Shown here in pieces: positions 8,601-16,683 of a stretch of DNA of 64,000 bases. This DNA comes from Clostridium uliginosum. Its GTDB lineage: Bacteria > Bacillota > Clostridia > Clostridiales > Clostridiaceae. The notes below the pieces were generated by a model that saw nothing but the letters and a program-made list of their open reading frames with translations, had not been told where the DNA came from and made no database searches. How positions within the stretch are numbered: the first letter of the stretch is position 1; each line of letters starts with the position of its first letter. Location of the stretch: the NCBI RefSeq assembly GCF_900112485.1, contig NZ_FOMG01000004.1, positions 145,236 through 209,235 on the forward strand, written 5' to 3'. A program made the position numbers and the translations under genes.

Positions 8601-10078
8601 TTAAATCTATTTTCTTCTTTATCAAAACTTTCAATAGCACCAAGTAAACTTCCTTCTTCTTTATTTAAGTTTACAATACTATTTCTATTGATTTTTAATG
8701 AATTTTCAATATTATTTTTTTCTTCTTTAAGAGATTTCCTTAAAGTAATTTTATTATTTTCTTCTTCCTTTGTTTTTGTAAGCTCTTTTCTTAATATTTC
8801 TTTTAATGTATAACCTAAGTCATTTATACGTGGGGTAAAATCTTGATTTTCTTTGTGTAATACTTCAAGTTCATTTTCAAAGCCTTGAAGTTCTTCTGAT
8901 AAACTCTTATATTCTTTATGAAGCTTTGAACAGATTAGTATATTTTTTCTTCTTTTTAATTTATCAATACTATTCTTACTTTCTTCTATTAAAACTTCTT
9001 CTCTTTGTTTATTTTCATTTAGTTTATCTATCTCATTTTGCTTTTTATATATTTCAAGAGATTTTTTTTCATACTGTAACTCTTTAACTTGCTCTTTTAA
9101 ATTATCTATTACCTCATCTAAATTCTTTTCTTCTAACTCCACATCATTTAAACTTTCTTTTAAATATACAATAACATTACTTATTTCATTTTCTAAAGCT
9201 TCTCTATTATCAATAGTTTTTATAAAATCATTGCTTGCAGAAAATATTTCTTTAGATAGTTCATTAAATAATTCTATTTTTTCTTTCTTATCTATATTGT
9301 TTTTATTTTCTTTATATTGTTTAATGTAGCTATCTAAAAGTTGTCTATAATTTTTAATTCTATCTTCATCTTTTCTAAGCTTATTTTCTATTGCTGGAAG
9401 AAACCACTCTTTAACTAGACCTTCACTATTTTTCGCATTTGCAAAAAGCTCTGAAAGTCCAGATTCCTTAAGATTTATCTTTTTGATTATAGTCTCCCAT
9501 TCTTTATAGTTAATCTTATATTCAGCTAATTTACTAAAATATGCACTAGTAGTAGCTGAATTATTCATATCATAATAATTAAATTTAATATCCCTGTTTT
9601 TCTTTAAATCTTCAAAAAGTTTTTTGGAATTGGCAAAGCTTTTAATAGTTCTGCCGTTACTCTTTTCTTCAATAATAGGAATATTCTTTATGTCATTTTC
9701 ATTTTTATCTTTATATTCATAAACGAAATTTATAATATCTAATTTTTCTTTAGAATCCTCATCTGAAATACTTTCTCTTTTTCTAACCATCATCCCAGTT
9801 AAAAGGTAGCCTGCACCATCTTCTAATTTCCATTCAATCAAAATATAAGTTGGAATTGAAGAAGTAAAATAGCTTTCAAATGTTCTGTCCTTTAAATTTC
9901 TATTTCTTCTATTTACAAAAGGTGCCATAATCATTTGAACAAGTACAGATTTTCCACCACCATTTCTAAGATTAAACATGGTATTTTCACCATCTAAATA
10001 AAAGCTCTCATCATCAATCTTCATGGTGTTATTATTATAATTTAAGTTTACTAATCTAATTTTATTTATTTTACTCAT
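5690..10078 (-). CDS. jetC: Wadjet SMC-like ATPase JetC (MukB-like)
   Basis: A 1462-residue SMC/MukB-type ATPase: a Walker A loop near the N-terminus (NGGGKS, 39-44), more than 1000 residues of Lys/Glu-rich coiled coil with a central hinge-like region (about 620-760), then an ABC signature NSGGE (1332-1336) and Walker B strand VLIMDNPF with D1372. The residue after that Asp is Asn, not the Glu usual in SMC ATPases. In Wadjet the JetABC complex extrudes loops on small circular DNA and JetD cuts it, blocking plasmid establishment. JetC is last in the operon; its ATG overlaps the jetB stop by 8 bases, indicating coupled translation. Assignment to Wadjet rests on the four-gene set; the length and DNPF motif suggest a non-type-I subtype, but the subtype is not certain. 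Confidence 0.9.
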   Translation of the reverse strand: MSKINKIRLVNLNYNNNTMKIDDESFYLDGENTMFNLRNGGGKSVLVQMIMAPFVNRRNRNLKDRTFESYFTSSIPTYILIEWKLEDGAGYLLTGMMVRKRESISDEDSKEKLDIINFVYEYKDKNENDIKNIPIIEEKSNGRTIKSFANSKKLFEDLKKNRDIKFNYYDMNNSATTSAYFSKLAEYKINYKEWETIIKKINLKESGLSELFANAKNSEGLVKEWFLPAIENKLRKDEDRIKNYRQLLDSYIKQYKENKNNIDKKEKIELFNELSKEIFSASNDFIKTIDNREALENEISNVIVYLKESLNDVELEEKNLDEVIDNLKEQVKELQYEKKSLEIYKKQNEIDKLNENKQREEVLIEESKNSIDKLKRRKNILICSKLHKEYKSLSEELQGFENELEVLHKENQDFTPRINDLGYTLKEILRKELTKTKEEENNKITLRKSLKEEKNNIENSLKINRNSIVNLNKEEGSLLGAIESFDKEENRFNKEYDENIFRNISGFLDEEKLIKLDKDIKEESFNLDKERKNNAELLLKSKEELKSKEREKANNSKEISITKYDLENMNSDLEKFNKEIETRTQVIKYIDFEEDKLFESSKIIEVFERKINLIKQDEIRLRRISDKTTSELEKLETGKVLELPKEVEECLKRKDINIVYGMEWIKKNGYSVKENEKFIENNPFIPYSIIMDSREIEILEKESLDVFTSSPISIIKREDLGEKLCETNEGLLNLKKLKFLISFNNKLLNEKELLKLINEKRLELSKVINEIKSKEEDIEFYLQKKNFIQNSSLTFESYEGLKSEIEGLNKKSEDLRALEIKLEKDIHIIEETLENTQNEIINLDKKIEKNIKKEEDFLNLKFEYDKYKKNKSSLEKLEERIKLTKNSIEEEDKRNKDIESELNECEESIRYYTNENSRISEDLIEFEIYKSGSLIQKDKEDLISEYKVLRKNIESSEEELNNKIKISTGKFNEIEEDLNYKVNQYQLEEKEYTTVTYDRHKESETEENLSKEEKNLSNMKDSLGEIKSDLKVTNNDLNRYYEKLKKDFNKDIPKDKNLIFEKNYKEKEAKLNIKIEDNLKEKEELTKLNSKITNSLSNLSEYNNLKVKDEIEVKIEFNNLDETIGKLKRDLNNLRKDEGSKENALGRIMFTIAGKEEFKEESFFKEPIDTLITLVSKPKELLEQLIMLEDSYNKLMEKIGYDLELIEKEEDNILESLLEYISDIHENIAKIDNNSTITIDNKRVKMLNISVSEWEENKEIYKMRLKDYVEQLRNQCILTLEKNENIEEIIGNKVNITKLYDEVVSISSINIKLYKIEEDKQRQISWNEVSTNSGGEGFLSAFVILSSLLSYMRKDESDMFNRKEEGKVLIMDNPFAQTSSAHLLKPLIDIAKKSNTQLICLTGLGGDSIYNRFDNIYVLNLVQSKIKTGIKYLRSEHAKGEEEKEIMISSRLKIEEEQIRLF

Positions 10079-10775
10079 TTACTTCCTCTCCTAAAGCTCT
10101 CAAAACTCTATCATAGTTATTTTTATTTAATAAATTCCAATCCATAAAGTTATCTAATTTCTTTGTTGTTTTAATCATATCATCACTTTGTATGTAATAA
10201 ATTAACCCTTGATCATCTAAAAATTTAAGAATTGTATTAACAAATCCTTCTTTTGTTGTCTTAGATATGCTTTTCTTATCACTACTTTTTAATGATTCAA
10301 ATCTTTCAAGAATATTTTCAAAGGCTATCCCACCATTTTCCCCATTAGTTCTAGATACTCCATCATTTAATCTGTCACTTATTATATTAAGAAATTCTCC
10401 AATCTTTATATAGTCTCTTGATTTACTAGAAATTCCTTGTGAATTATAAAATGTTACAAGAAGAGTTAAAATTACAAATTGAGATAAATAATAATCTTTA
10501 TCATTAGCACTAGATTTACAAAGTATTTTCCTTAGTTCCGCCTTAGAATATCCTAAAAAGTCATTTTCCTCTTTTGGTATAAGGTATACAACTCCCCCAT
10601 ACTTTTTAACAAATGATTCTGAAGCTTCACCTTGCTCCTTTACTAACTGTGTTATATTCTCATTTTCAGAGTAAGCCTTATATAATTCGCTTTCTCCTTC
10701 TTTTAATTCTCTATACTTTAATAGATAGTAAAATATCCTATTGCTCATTTTGATTTCATCTATTGAATAACCCAT
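10071..10775 (-). CDS. jetB: Wadjet JetB, MukE-like subunit
   Basis: A 234-residue mostly helical protein with winged-helix-like segments and no membrane helix, in the position of the MukE-like subunit JetB between the kleisin (JetA) and the ATPase (JetC). Its sequence alone is weakly recognisable; the call comes from size, gene order and overlaps. I start at ATG 10775 (MGYSIDEIK), which shares one base with the jetA stop (TAATG) and has AAGGAGGA about 11 bases upstream; a longer frame starting at 10823 lies inside jetA. In the complex JetB would bind the JetA kleisin and help grip DNA. Confidence 0.8.
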   Translation of the reverse strand: MGYSIDEIKMSNRIFYYLLKYRELKEGESELYKAYSENENITQLVKEQGEASESFVKKYGGVVYLIPKEENDFLGYSKAELRKILCKSSANDKDYYLSQFVILTLLVTFYNSQGISSKSRDYIKIGEFLNIISDRLNDGVSRTNGENGGIAFENILERFESLKSSDKKSISKTTKEGFVNTILKFLDDQGLIYYIQSDDMIKTTKKLDNFMDWNLLNKNNYDRVLRALGEEVNE

Positions 10776-12397
10776 TATAATTTTAATCCTCCTTCTATAA
10801 TCGTAAACGAAATATCTGAACATAGAAAATTTCTACTTACTCCATTATCATCCTTTAAACCTTCTAATTTAACATCACAATTATCTATGATTTTTCCCAC
10901 TTTAATTTTTGATATTCTTTTAAGACTTCTATTTGTATCAAGTATTTCTAAAATGCTTTTGTTTAATTGAAATTCTATTTCTCCACTTTCAACAGTGTCT
11001 TTTCTTTCTTCTCTTATTTCTTCTATATCAATAATTCTATTTTTAAGCATTTCTATTATAACTTCCCTAAAGATCTGAATACTTGGGATCAAGCTATTCA
11101 TTAGAACTTCACTTTCTTTAATTAAGGAATTTATTTCACCTAAAGAAATACTCCCTCTTTCACGTCCAAGCTCTAATATAATTTCTATTACCCCTTTATA
11201 TTTTTCAAGCCTTTCAAGCTTTTTCTTATTTTCTTCTTCCAATAAATCACCTTCATCAAATGTAAGAAACTCATCATTTTCTAATGACTTTTCCTTTATA
11301 CTCTTTTGATACTCTAATGATTTATTTATATTGTAAATTTTTTTTGGAGTCATTTTAAAAAGAGGTCTTAAAAATACTTCAATATTATCTAACTTCCCTG
11401 GATTATCTAAAATTTTATTATAAACCTCACTTTTAAAATTAAATCTTTCTATTAAAGCCATTTTTGATATATTTTCGAGCTCTCTTCCATAAATCTCTTT
11501 CAAATCAAAATGCTTTTTTAATATTCTTTGATCCTCGTCTATTGTTCTGCTTAAATAGTTTTCAATTATTTTTAAATTATTCAAGCTTTCCTTTTCTTCT
11601 TCATCTAGTTCTTTAAGGTGTATATCTTTTTCTATAAAATCATTTATTTTTTCTTGAATAAACTCTCTATGTGCTATATATTTTTTCTTACTGTCTTTTA
11701 AAAGTTCCAAATTTCCTTCCATCATATTCCTATAATCCTTAGTAGAATAACTTAATGGATTTTCTTTAATCTTTCTAATTGCTTCTTCCATACTTTGAAC
11801 TCTAATTCTAAACTTGTTAAATATACTTTTAATATCATCGACTGCCTTATCATAAGATGCCTTGTCTAAATGCATTTTAAATACTATTTCATGAATTGTC
11901 ATTTGTAAATTTTCTTCAATTTCCAAAGTAGATAAAAGGAGTGAATATCCATCATCAGTTAATGAATATGATACTCTTCTCACACCTTCTATATATTCCA
12001 TTTTATTTTTAATAAAGCTTATGTTTAAACTTTCATATTCTCCTAATTTAAAATTGAAAGCTTTAAAATACATTGCTTTACCTTCATCACATAAAATCGT
12101 ATTTACTATAAACTCTGAAAGTTCCTTGCAATCTTCATAAGTAATTTCTTTTTTAAAATGAAGAGAATTTACCTCATCAATAAAATTACCAATATAATCG
12201 ATTGTACAGATTTCCTCTTTTAGTGATTGTTCCATTATGTAAAGTAATACTGAAAAAATCAAATTATCCTGTTCATAGCCTTCTTCAAATCCATACTTTT
12301 TCCATGTGCCTTTAGCTATACTATTTCTAAATAGCAAAGCATATGCTCCTATTTTTTTCATTCTTATATGCTGCACATCTAAAAAACTAAAATCCAT
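10775..12397 (-). CDS. jetA: Wadjet JetA, MukF-like kleisin subunit
   Basis: A 540-residue protein of mainly charged helices: N-terminal winged-helix-like part, a central helical bundle (RKIKENPLSYSTKDYRN region), and a C-terminal part that in MukF-type kleisins contacts the ATPase head. It precedes jetB and jetC with overlapping junctions. The start is ATG 12397 (MDFSFLDVQH), preceded by AGGAGG with a 5-base spacer. The open frame continues 30 codons further upstream, but that extension (GLVIFFHRP) is a translation of the end of a family A repeat and has no ribosome site, so I exclude it. Known Wadjet biology makes JetA the kleisin closing the SMC ring. Naming of this divergent subtype is by context plus fold-like features. 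Confidence 0.85.
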   Translation of the reverse strand: MDFSFLDVQHIRMKKIGAYALLFRNSIAKGTWKKYGFEEGYEQDNLIFSVLLYIMEQSLKEEICTIDYIGNFIDEVNSLHFKKEITYEDCKELSEFIVNTILCDEGKAMYFKAFNFKLGEYESLNISFIKNKMEYIEGVRRVSYSLTDDGYSLLLSTLEIEENLQMTIHEIVFKMHLDKASYDKAVDDIKSIFNKFRIRVQSMEEAIRKIKENPLSYSTKDYRNMMEGNLELLKDSKKKYIAHREFIQEKINDFIEKDIHLKELDEEEKESLNNLKIIENYLSRTIDEDQRILKKHFDLKEIYGRELENISKMALIERFNFKSEVYNKILDNPGKLDNIEVFLRPLFKMTPKKIYNINKSLEYQKSIKEKSLENDEFLTFDEGDLLEEENKKKLERLEKYKGVIEIILELGRERGSISLGEINSLIKESEVLMNSLIPSIQIFREVIIEMLKNRIIDIEEIREERKDTVESGEIEFQLNKSILEILDTNRSLKRISKIKVGKIIDNCDVKLEGLKDDNGVSRNFLCSDISFTIIEGGLKL

Positions 12398-12440
12398 TGC
12401 ATCCTCCTGTATATTTACAATCTGCATAAATTTTATACTC

Positions 12441-12480
12441 TTAGGCCTATGAAAGAAAATAACAAGTCCCTTGTTAAAGT
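12441..12480 (+). repeat. Family A MITE end fragment
   Basis: A lone left end of the family A element (TAGGCCTATGAAAGAAAATA, then ACAAGTC) lies 27 bases before a fuller copy in the same orientation. It encodes the spurious N-terminal extension of the jetA frame. Confidence 0.7.
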
Positions 12481-12506
12481 CTTCCAATGTCTATATATAA
12501 TTTGCC

Positions 12507-12668
12507 TAAGGCACATGAAAGAAAATAACAAGTCCAAGATGCAATGTATATTTTGCGTCAGACAAGGAAGCAAAATTGTTTAATAACGAGCTATTAGGCC
12601 ATTCTGATGACGCAGCATGACACGAAATAGACTAGCATATTGACTTGTTATTTTTTTGAATATGCCTA
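12507..12668 (+). repeat. Family A MITE-like palindromic element between jetD and jetA
   Basis: A 162-base copy with left end TAAGGCACATGAAAGAAAAT and right end matching the reverse complement (GACTTGTTATTT...ATGCCTA). The interior carries GATGCAATGTATATTTTGCG and GCATGACACGAAATAGACTA, shared with the other copies. It fills almost the whole jetD-jetA gap. Transcribed, it would fold into one long hairpin between jetD and the rest of the operon. Confidence 0.85.
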
Positions 12669-12692
12669 ATATAAAATTCTTACAAACTTTTT

Positions 12693-13700
12693 CTATAAAT
12701 CTGTAAGATTAAGTATTTCCTGTGGAATATATAAATCCTGTTCTAGGATTTCATTAATCTTTTTTCTATAGTTCATGTCAAATTCATTTAAGAATTTATC
12801 TTTTATATTTCTATTTTGGCCATCTTTAGTCTTAGATAATATTATTTTTTCTTTAATATATTTATCAATCATTTGTTCATATGCTTTTATAAAAGGTGCT
12901 ATGTTATATTCATCATTAATTAAATTATATAGACCCTCATAAATAACTATTCCTTCATAATCTAAATCGCCAAAATACAAAATTTTATTTTCCTTATTTG
13001 AAACATATTCTTCAACTGAAATCTCAAAGTCCTTAAAAGCCTTGTTTATATTTTTACCACCGCCATATATCAATGTACTTATATTTTCTCCTAAAATTTC
13101 ATTTCCTCCAGCTATCAAATATCTTCTCATAGTGTAGTATGTATCTTTATTTTCCAAAATTAATATATTCTGCGGAATTGTTTTAGATTTTGAATAATAA
13201 GCTAGTGGCTCTGATGTGTCATAATAATTTAAATACTCTAAATCTAATCCTAAATTCTTAAGTATTAATTTTCCTTCTTCTTTTTGGATAAACTTCTCTC
13301 TTCCCCATATCTGAAATGATCTTTCATTCATAGAAATGCTTGTTTTTAATAGTTCTTCCTTATTTATAATAAAATCATTTAATGCAAAAATATATTCTCT
13401 ATGTTCCTTATATTTTTTTAAATGATTTTTATAATAAGATATTTCAAGTTTTGGCGAAATCTTAAAGCTTAGTTCATCTAAAAATTGACTATAATCTTCT
13501 TCCTCTTCTACAAGTCTATATTTCTTATATAACGTAGGAGTTTTTCCATTTCCTCCACTACTTTTAATCGGAATTATTTCTTTCTTATCCATAAGATTAC
13601 TAATTAAATCATATAATTCTTCGTAAGATTTAACTTTGAAAATTCTTTCTATTTCTTCTATCTCTATAGTTTTTTTATTTAAATTTTTTAATTTAACCAT
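12693..13700 (-). CDS. jetD: Wadjet nuclease JetD (Toprim/topoisomerase VI-like)
   Basis: A 335-residue protein with a C-terminal Toprim fold: E183 in ILILENKD and the DxD pair D245/D247 in LYFGDLDYEG, followed by a Tyr-rich helix. This matches the DUF2220-type JetD nuclease domain; the N-terminal half would be the DUF3322-like DNA-binding part. In Wadjet JetD cleaves plasmid DNA bent by the JetABC motor. I start at ATG 13700 (MVKLKN) because GGAG lies 6 bases upstream; an in-frame ATG at 13712 has no ribosome site. A TATAAT lies at 13773-13778 upstream, with a poor -35. Here jetD is the first gene rather than the last, and a repeat of about 160 bases separates it from jetA. Confidence 0.9.
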   Translation of the reverse strand: MVKLKNLNKKTIEIEEIERIFKVKSYEELYDLISNLMDKKEIIPIKSSGGNGKTPTLYKKYRLVEEEEDYSQFLDELSFKISPKLEISYYKNHLKKYKEHREYIFALNDFIINKEELLKTSISMNERSFQIWGREKFIQKEEGKLILKNLGLDLEYLNYYDTSEPLAYYSKSKTIPQNILILENKDTYYTMRRYLIAGGNEILGENISTLIYGGGKNINKAFKDFEISVEEYVSNKENKILYFGDLDYEGIVIYEGLYNLINDEYNIAPFIKAYEQMIDKYIKEKIILSKTKDGQNRNIKDKFLNEFDMNYRKKINEILEQDLYIPQEILNLTDL

Positions 13701-13842
13701 TTCAAACTCCATAATTATTTTTTCAATACATATTTATTCAAATTAGAATAATTTTACTTTTAATTTATTAATATTATATCATATTTCTAATACTCTTATC
13801 TTCTATAAAAGATAGAGATAACAAATACCTAACAAATGACAA

Positions 13843-13876
13843 AAAGACTAGTTATTTAAGTTTGTAACTAGTCTTT
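13843..13876. repeat. Hairpin repeat, family C
   Basis: A perfect 12-base inverted repeat AAAGACTAGTTA/TAACTAGTCTTT with a 10-base loop. A second copy with matching flanks is at 33389-33420, and a degraded third near 43448. It may be a terminator relic or a short repeat family. The rest of 13701-14272 holds no gene that I can see. Confidence 0.6.
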
Positions 13877-14272
13877 AAATTTTGCACAAATACTTCAAAC
13901 ATTTGTTTATTATAGACTTTCATAAATTCATCTTATATTTTTAGCACCCAAATATATCTATTTGTTTTAATATATGTAGTACTCTTTATTGGTTTTATCG
14001 ATATTTTTTACTATAAATTTACTTATTTATGCATTTTAATGTAAAAATTAAAGCTAGAAAATCATATTGAACTACTTAATCATTAAACTCTAACTTAATA
14101 TCATCAATAGCTATCATTAAAGTGATATTCAACATACAAAAAATAAAATTTCATGTTGATTTACAATATTATAAACATAAAATTTTTTATTAATTCTCCA
14201 AAAATTACATTGGTAAAAACCATGAAAGAAAGTAGACTTCTAATTTTAAACCTGTATAATCAATATTAAGTT

Positions 14273-14435
14273 AGAGGCACATTCAAAAAAATAGCAGACC
14301 AGTATGCTTGTCTATTTTGTATCATACTGCGTCAGTAAGTTTCGCTGATAGCTCGCTATGACCCAAACTCACTTCCTTGCCTGACACAAAATATACGACG
14401 CATCTTTGGTCTATTATTTTCTTTCATGTGCCTTA
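14273..14435 (-). repeat. Family A MITE-like element upstream of the ftsH paralog
   Basis: A full 163-base copy in reverse orientation: AGAGGCACATTCAAAAAAAT at the left, CTTTCATGTGCCTTA at the right. It ends 25 bases before the start codon of the AAA protease, so the gene's leader or promoter region derives partly from it. A TATAAT near 14255 could be a promoter just outside the element. Confidence 0.9.
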
Positions 14436-14459
14436 TCTTTTAAAATTTGGAGGTGCTTA

Positions 14460-16205
14460 ATGAATAAAATTAAAAAATATTATATTATTATTCCTATAAT
14501 AACTGCAATACTATCACTTATAGTTCTAGCAATGACATCTTTTAATACAACAATAGTCAATAAAAATTATTCTCTATTTACAGAGGATTTAAATTCTAAT
14601 AATATATCTACAGTAATAATAGATACCTCTCCTAAAATGACCATATTACTAAATAATGGTGATAAATATTCTACAGATAATCCACATACAGATACTTTAA
14701 AAGAAAAATTATTACTAAATGGAATAGAAGTTAAAGATGAAACCACTCCCCCTCTTGCAAAAACTATTCCTTCTGTTATTTTGGGGTTATCACTTTTAAC
14801 AATAGTGGCTATGTTTGCATATAAAGCTAAAGCTGGTGGTTCTTCTGTCGCATCTATGGACATGCAAGATTTTAGCAAAAATAAAAAAGCCGCTTTAGAT
14901 TTTCACGCTGTAGCTGGTAATGAAGAAGCTAAAGAAAGTTTAATGGATATTGTTGATTTTCTTAAGAATCCTGAAAAATATCAAAAATATGGTGCAAGAA
15001 TGCCTAAAGGGGTTATTCTTTATGGTGAACCTGGTACAGGTAAAACATTACTTGCAAAAGCAGTAGCTGGTGAAGCTGGCGTTCCATTTTACGCTCTTAG
15101 TGGTTCTGATTTCGTGCAAGTGTATGTTGGAGTTGGTGCCGCAAGAGTAAGAAATTTATTTAAAAAAGCAAAATCTCATGGAAAAGCTGTAATATTCATT
15201 GATGAGATTGATGCCATAGGTAAGGCAAGAGGTAATGGCAAAAATGGCTCTAGCAATGATGAGAAAGATCAAACATTAAATGCTCTTTTAACAGAAATGT
15301 CTGGTTTCGGACAAGATGAAGGTATAGTAGTAATTGCTGCTACAAATAGATTAGACATGCTAGATACAGCTCTTCTTAGACCAGGTAGATTTGATAGACA
15401 TATAGAAGTATCATTGCCAGATGTTAATGCTAGAGAAAAGATTCTATCTCTACATTTAAAAAATAAACCTCATGAAAATCTTGATATAAAAGATATTGCA
15501 AAAAAAACTGTATTCTTTTCAGGCGCAAAATTAGAAAGTTTAATAAATGAAAGTGCTATTTTAGCTGCTAAAGATAATAGTAATTCTATTACTTCAGCTC
15601 ATATAGAATATGCTTACTCCATAACTTTAGCTGGACATGAGAAAAAAGAAAGAAGTTATCTTAAAGAAGAAGACAAGCTTCTTACTTCATATCATGAGGC
15701 AGGACATGGATTGATTGGTATGTTACTACTTCCACAGGATAAGGTTTCTAAGATAACAATTATACCAACTACTAAAGGTGCTGGAGGTTATACATTAACT
15801 ATTCCTGAGGATACTAGCTATCACAGAATTGATTATTTAAAGAATAAAATAAAAGTTTCACTTGGTGGTAGAGCTGCTGAAGAAATTATTTTTGGAAAAG
15901 ATAAAATTTCTACTGGAGCACATGGAGATATCTCTCAAACTACTGATATTGCATTAAAAATGATTACTGAATATGGTATGGGAGAAACCTTGGGACTTAT
16001 AAAACTTTCAAGTGTTGGGTCTCTATATAGTAGTTATGGAAATCCTGTTATTGAAGAATGTAAAGATCTTGTTAATAAACTATATGAGGAAACTCTAGAA
16101 CTTTTAAGAGAAAATAGAGATTCTCTTGATAAAATAGCTTTAAGCTTGTTAGAAAAAGAAACTTTATATGAAGATGAACTAAAAAAAATAGCATATAATA
16201 AATAA
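14460..16205 (+). CDS. FtsH-family ATP-dependent zinc metalloprotease (paralog)
   Basis: A 581-residue membrane AAA+ protease. Two membrane helices (about 7-25 and 103-121) flank a short extracytoplasmic segment of about 75 residues. The AAA domain has Walker A GEPGTGKT (189-196), pore motif YVGVG, Walker B IFIDEID (245-251) and the second-region-of-homology RPGRFDRH (308-314 region). The protease has HEAGH (412-416) and the third zinc ligand D490. Such enzymes degrade membrane and short-lived cytosolic proteins. It is shorter than a housekeeping FtsH (usually 600-680) and lacks the usual tail, so it is probably an accessory copy. Start ATG 14460 is chosen for GGAGGTG 6 bases upstream; a longer frame from 14406 begins inside a family A repeat. 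Confidence 0.9.
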   Translation: MNKIKKYYIIIPIITAILSLIVLAMTSFNTTIVNKNYSLFTEDLNSNNISTVIIDTSPKMTILLNNGDKYSTDNPHTDTLKEKLLLNGIEVKDETTPPLAKTIPSVILGLSLLTIVAMFAYKAKAGGSSVASMDMQDFSKNKKAALDFHAVAGNEEAKESLMDIVDFLKNPEKYQKYGARMPKGVILYGEPGTGKTLLAKAVAGEAGVPFYALSGSDFVQVYVGVGAARVRNLFKKAKSHGKAVIFIDEIDAIGKARGNGKNGSSNDEKDQTLNALLTEMSGFGQDEGIVVIAATNRLDMLDTALLRPGRFDRHIEVSLPDVNAREKILSLHLKNKPHENLDIKDIAKKTVFFSGAKLESLINESAILAAKDNSNSITSAHIEYAYSITLAGHEKKERSYLKEEDKLLTSYHEAGHGLIGMLLLPQDKVSKITIIPTTKGAGGYTLTIPEDTSYHRIDYLKNKIKVSLGGRAAEEIIFGKDKISTGAHGDISQTTDIALKMITEYGMGETLGLIKLSSVGSLYSSYGNPVIEECKDLVNKLYEETLELLRENRDSLDKIALSLLEKETLYEDELKKIAYNK

Positions 16206-16219
16206 TAAAAGCTGTTTAA

Positions 16220-16267
16220 AGGGACAGTAGGTAATTTTGTGTAAAAAGAAAATTATTTACTGTCCCC
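16220..16267 (+). terminator. Hairpin after the ftsH paralog
   Basis: Long stem AGGGACAGTA...TACTGTCCC with an inner TAATTTT/AAAATTA extension, 15 bases after the stop. There is no clean U-run, so termination is likely but not certain. Confidence 0.6.
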
Positions 16268-16317
16268 TTGTTAAATACTATTAGAAAATTTCATATATTT
16301 AAAATTAATATAATTTT

Positions 16318-16584
16318 TTATTTTTCTATTTCTTTCTTCCTACTACAACAGTTTCCATGTTTCATGCCTTTAAACATCATAGGAATCATAAGTAACATCA
16401 TCAAAGGACATATGAATGGTGCTATTCCAACTATTGTGGCTTTAAATCCTCCACCAATATTTATAAAAGGAAGCATCACTATAAGTATTAATGGTAATCC
16501 ACAACAAAGTACCATCATTAGCATATGCTTTATTAGATTATGTTTTTTACATTCTTTATTTTTATTATTTCTGTGACAATTCAT
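16318..16584 (-). CDS. Small cysteine-rich two-helix membrane protein
   Basis: An 88-residue protein with a Cys/His/Lys-rich N-terminus (MNCHRNNKNKECKKH), two hydrophobic helices (about 18-42 and 50-72) with several Met, and a C-terminal GNCCSRKK. I do not recognise a named family. The AGGGAGGA ribosome site just upstream supports it over the overlapping frame on the other strand. It follows the HMA-SafE-cupredoxin gene by 100 bases on the same strand. The Cys/Met content and context suggest a role in copper or other soft-metal handling, which is inference. Confidence 0.65.
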   Translation of the reverse strand: MNCHRNNKNKECKKHNLIKHMLMMVLCCGLPLILIVMLPFINIGGGFKATIVGIAPFICPLMMLLMIPMMFKGMKHGNCCSRKKEIEK

Positions 16585-16683
16585 AATAATTTCCTCCCTA
16601 TATCTTTATTATATTTAATGAGTAAGATCAATACCGCATCAACTTAATGGATATCGACTTTTAATTTCTCTAATACAACTTTA

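Noticed and set aside
6498..8813. Several long open frames on the plus strand inside jetC
   Set aside because: They are Ser/Phe/Leu-rich mirror translations of the Lys/Glu/Asn-rich coiled coil and have no ribosome sites.
12398..12487. Longer JetA start (30 extra codons)
   Set aside because: The extension is mostly translated repeat DNA without a ribosome site, while AGGAGG sits before the internal ATG.
16268..16576. 102-codon plus-strand frame opposite the small Cys-rich membrane protein
   Set aside because: It has no ribosome site, whereas the minus-strand gene has a strong one and a credible membrane-protein layout.
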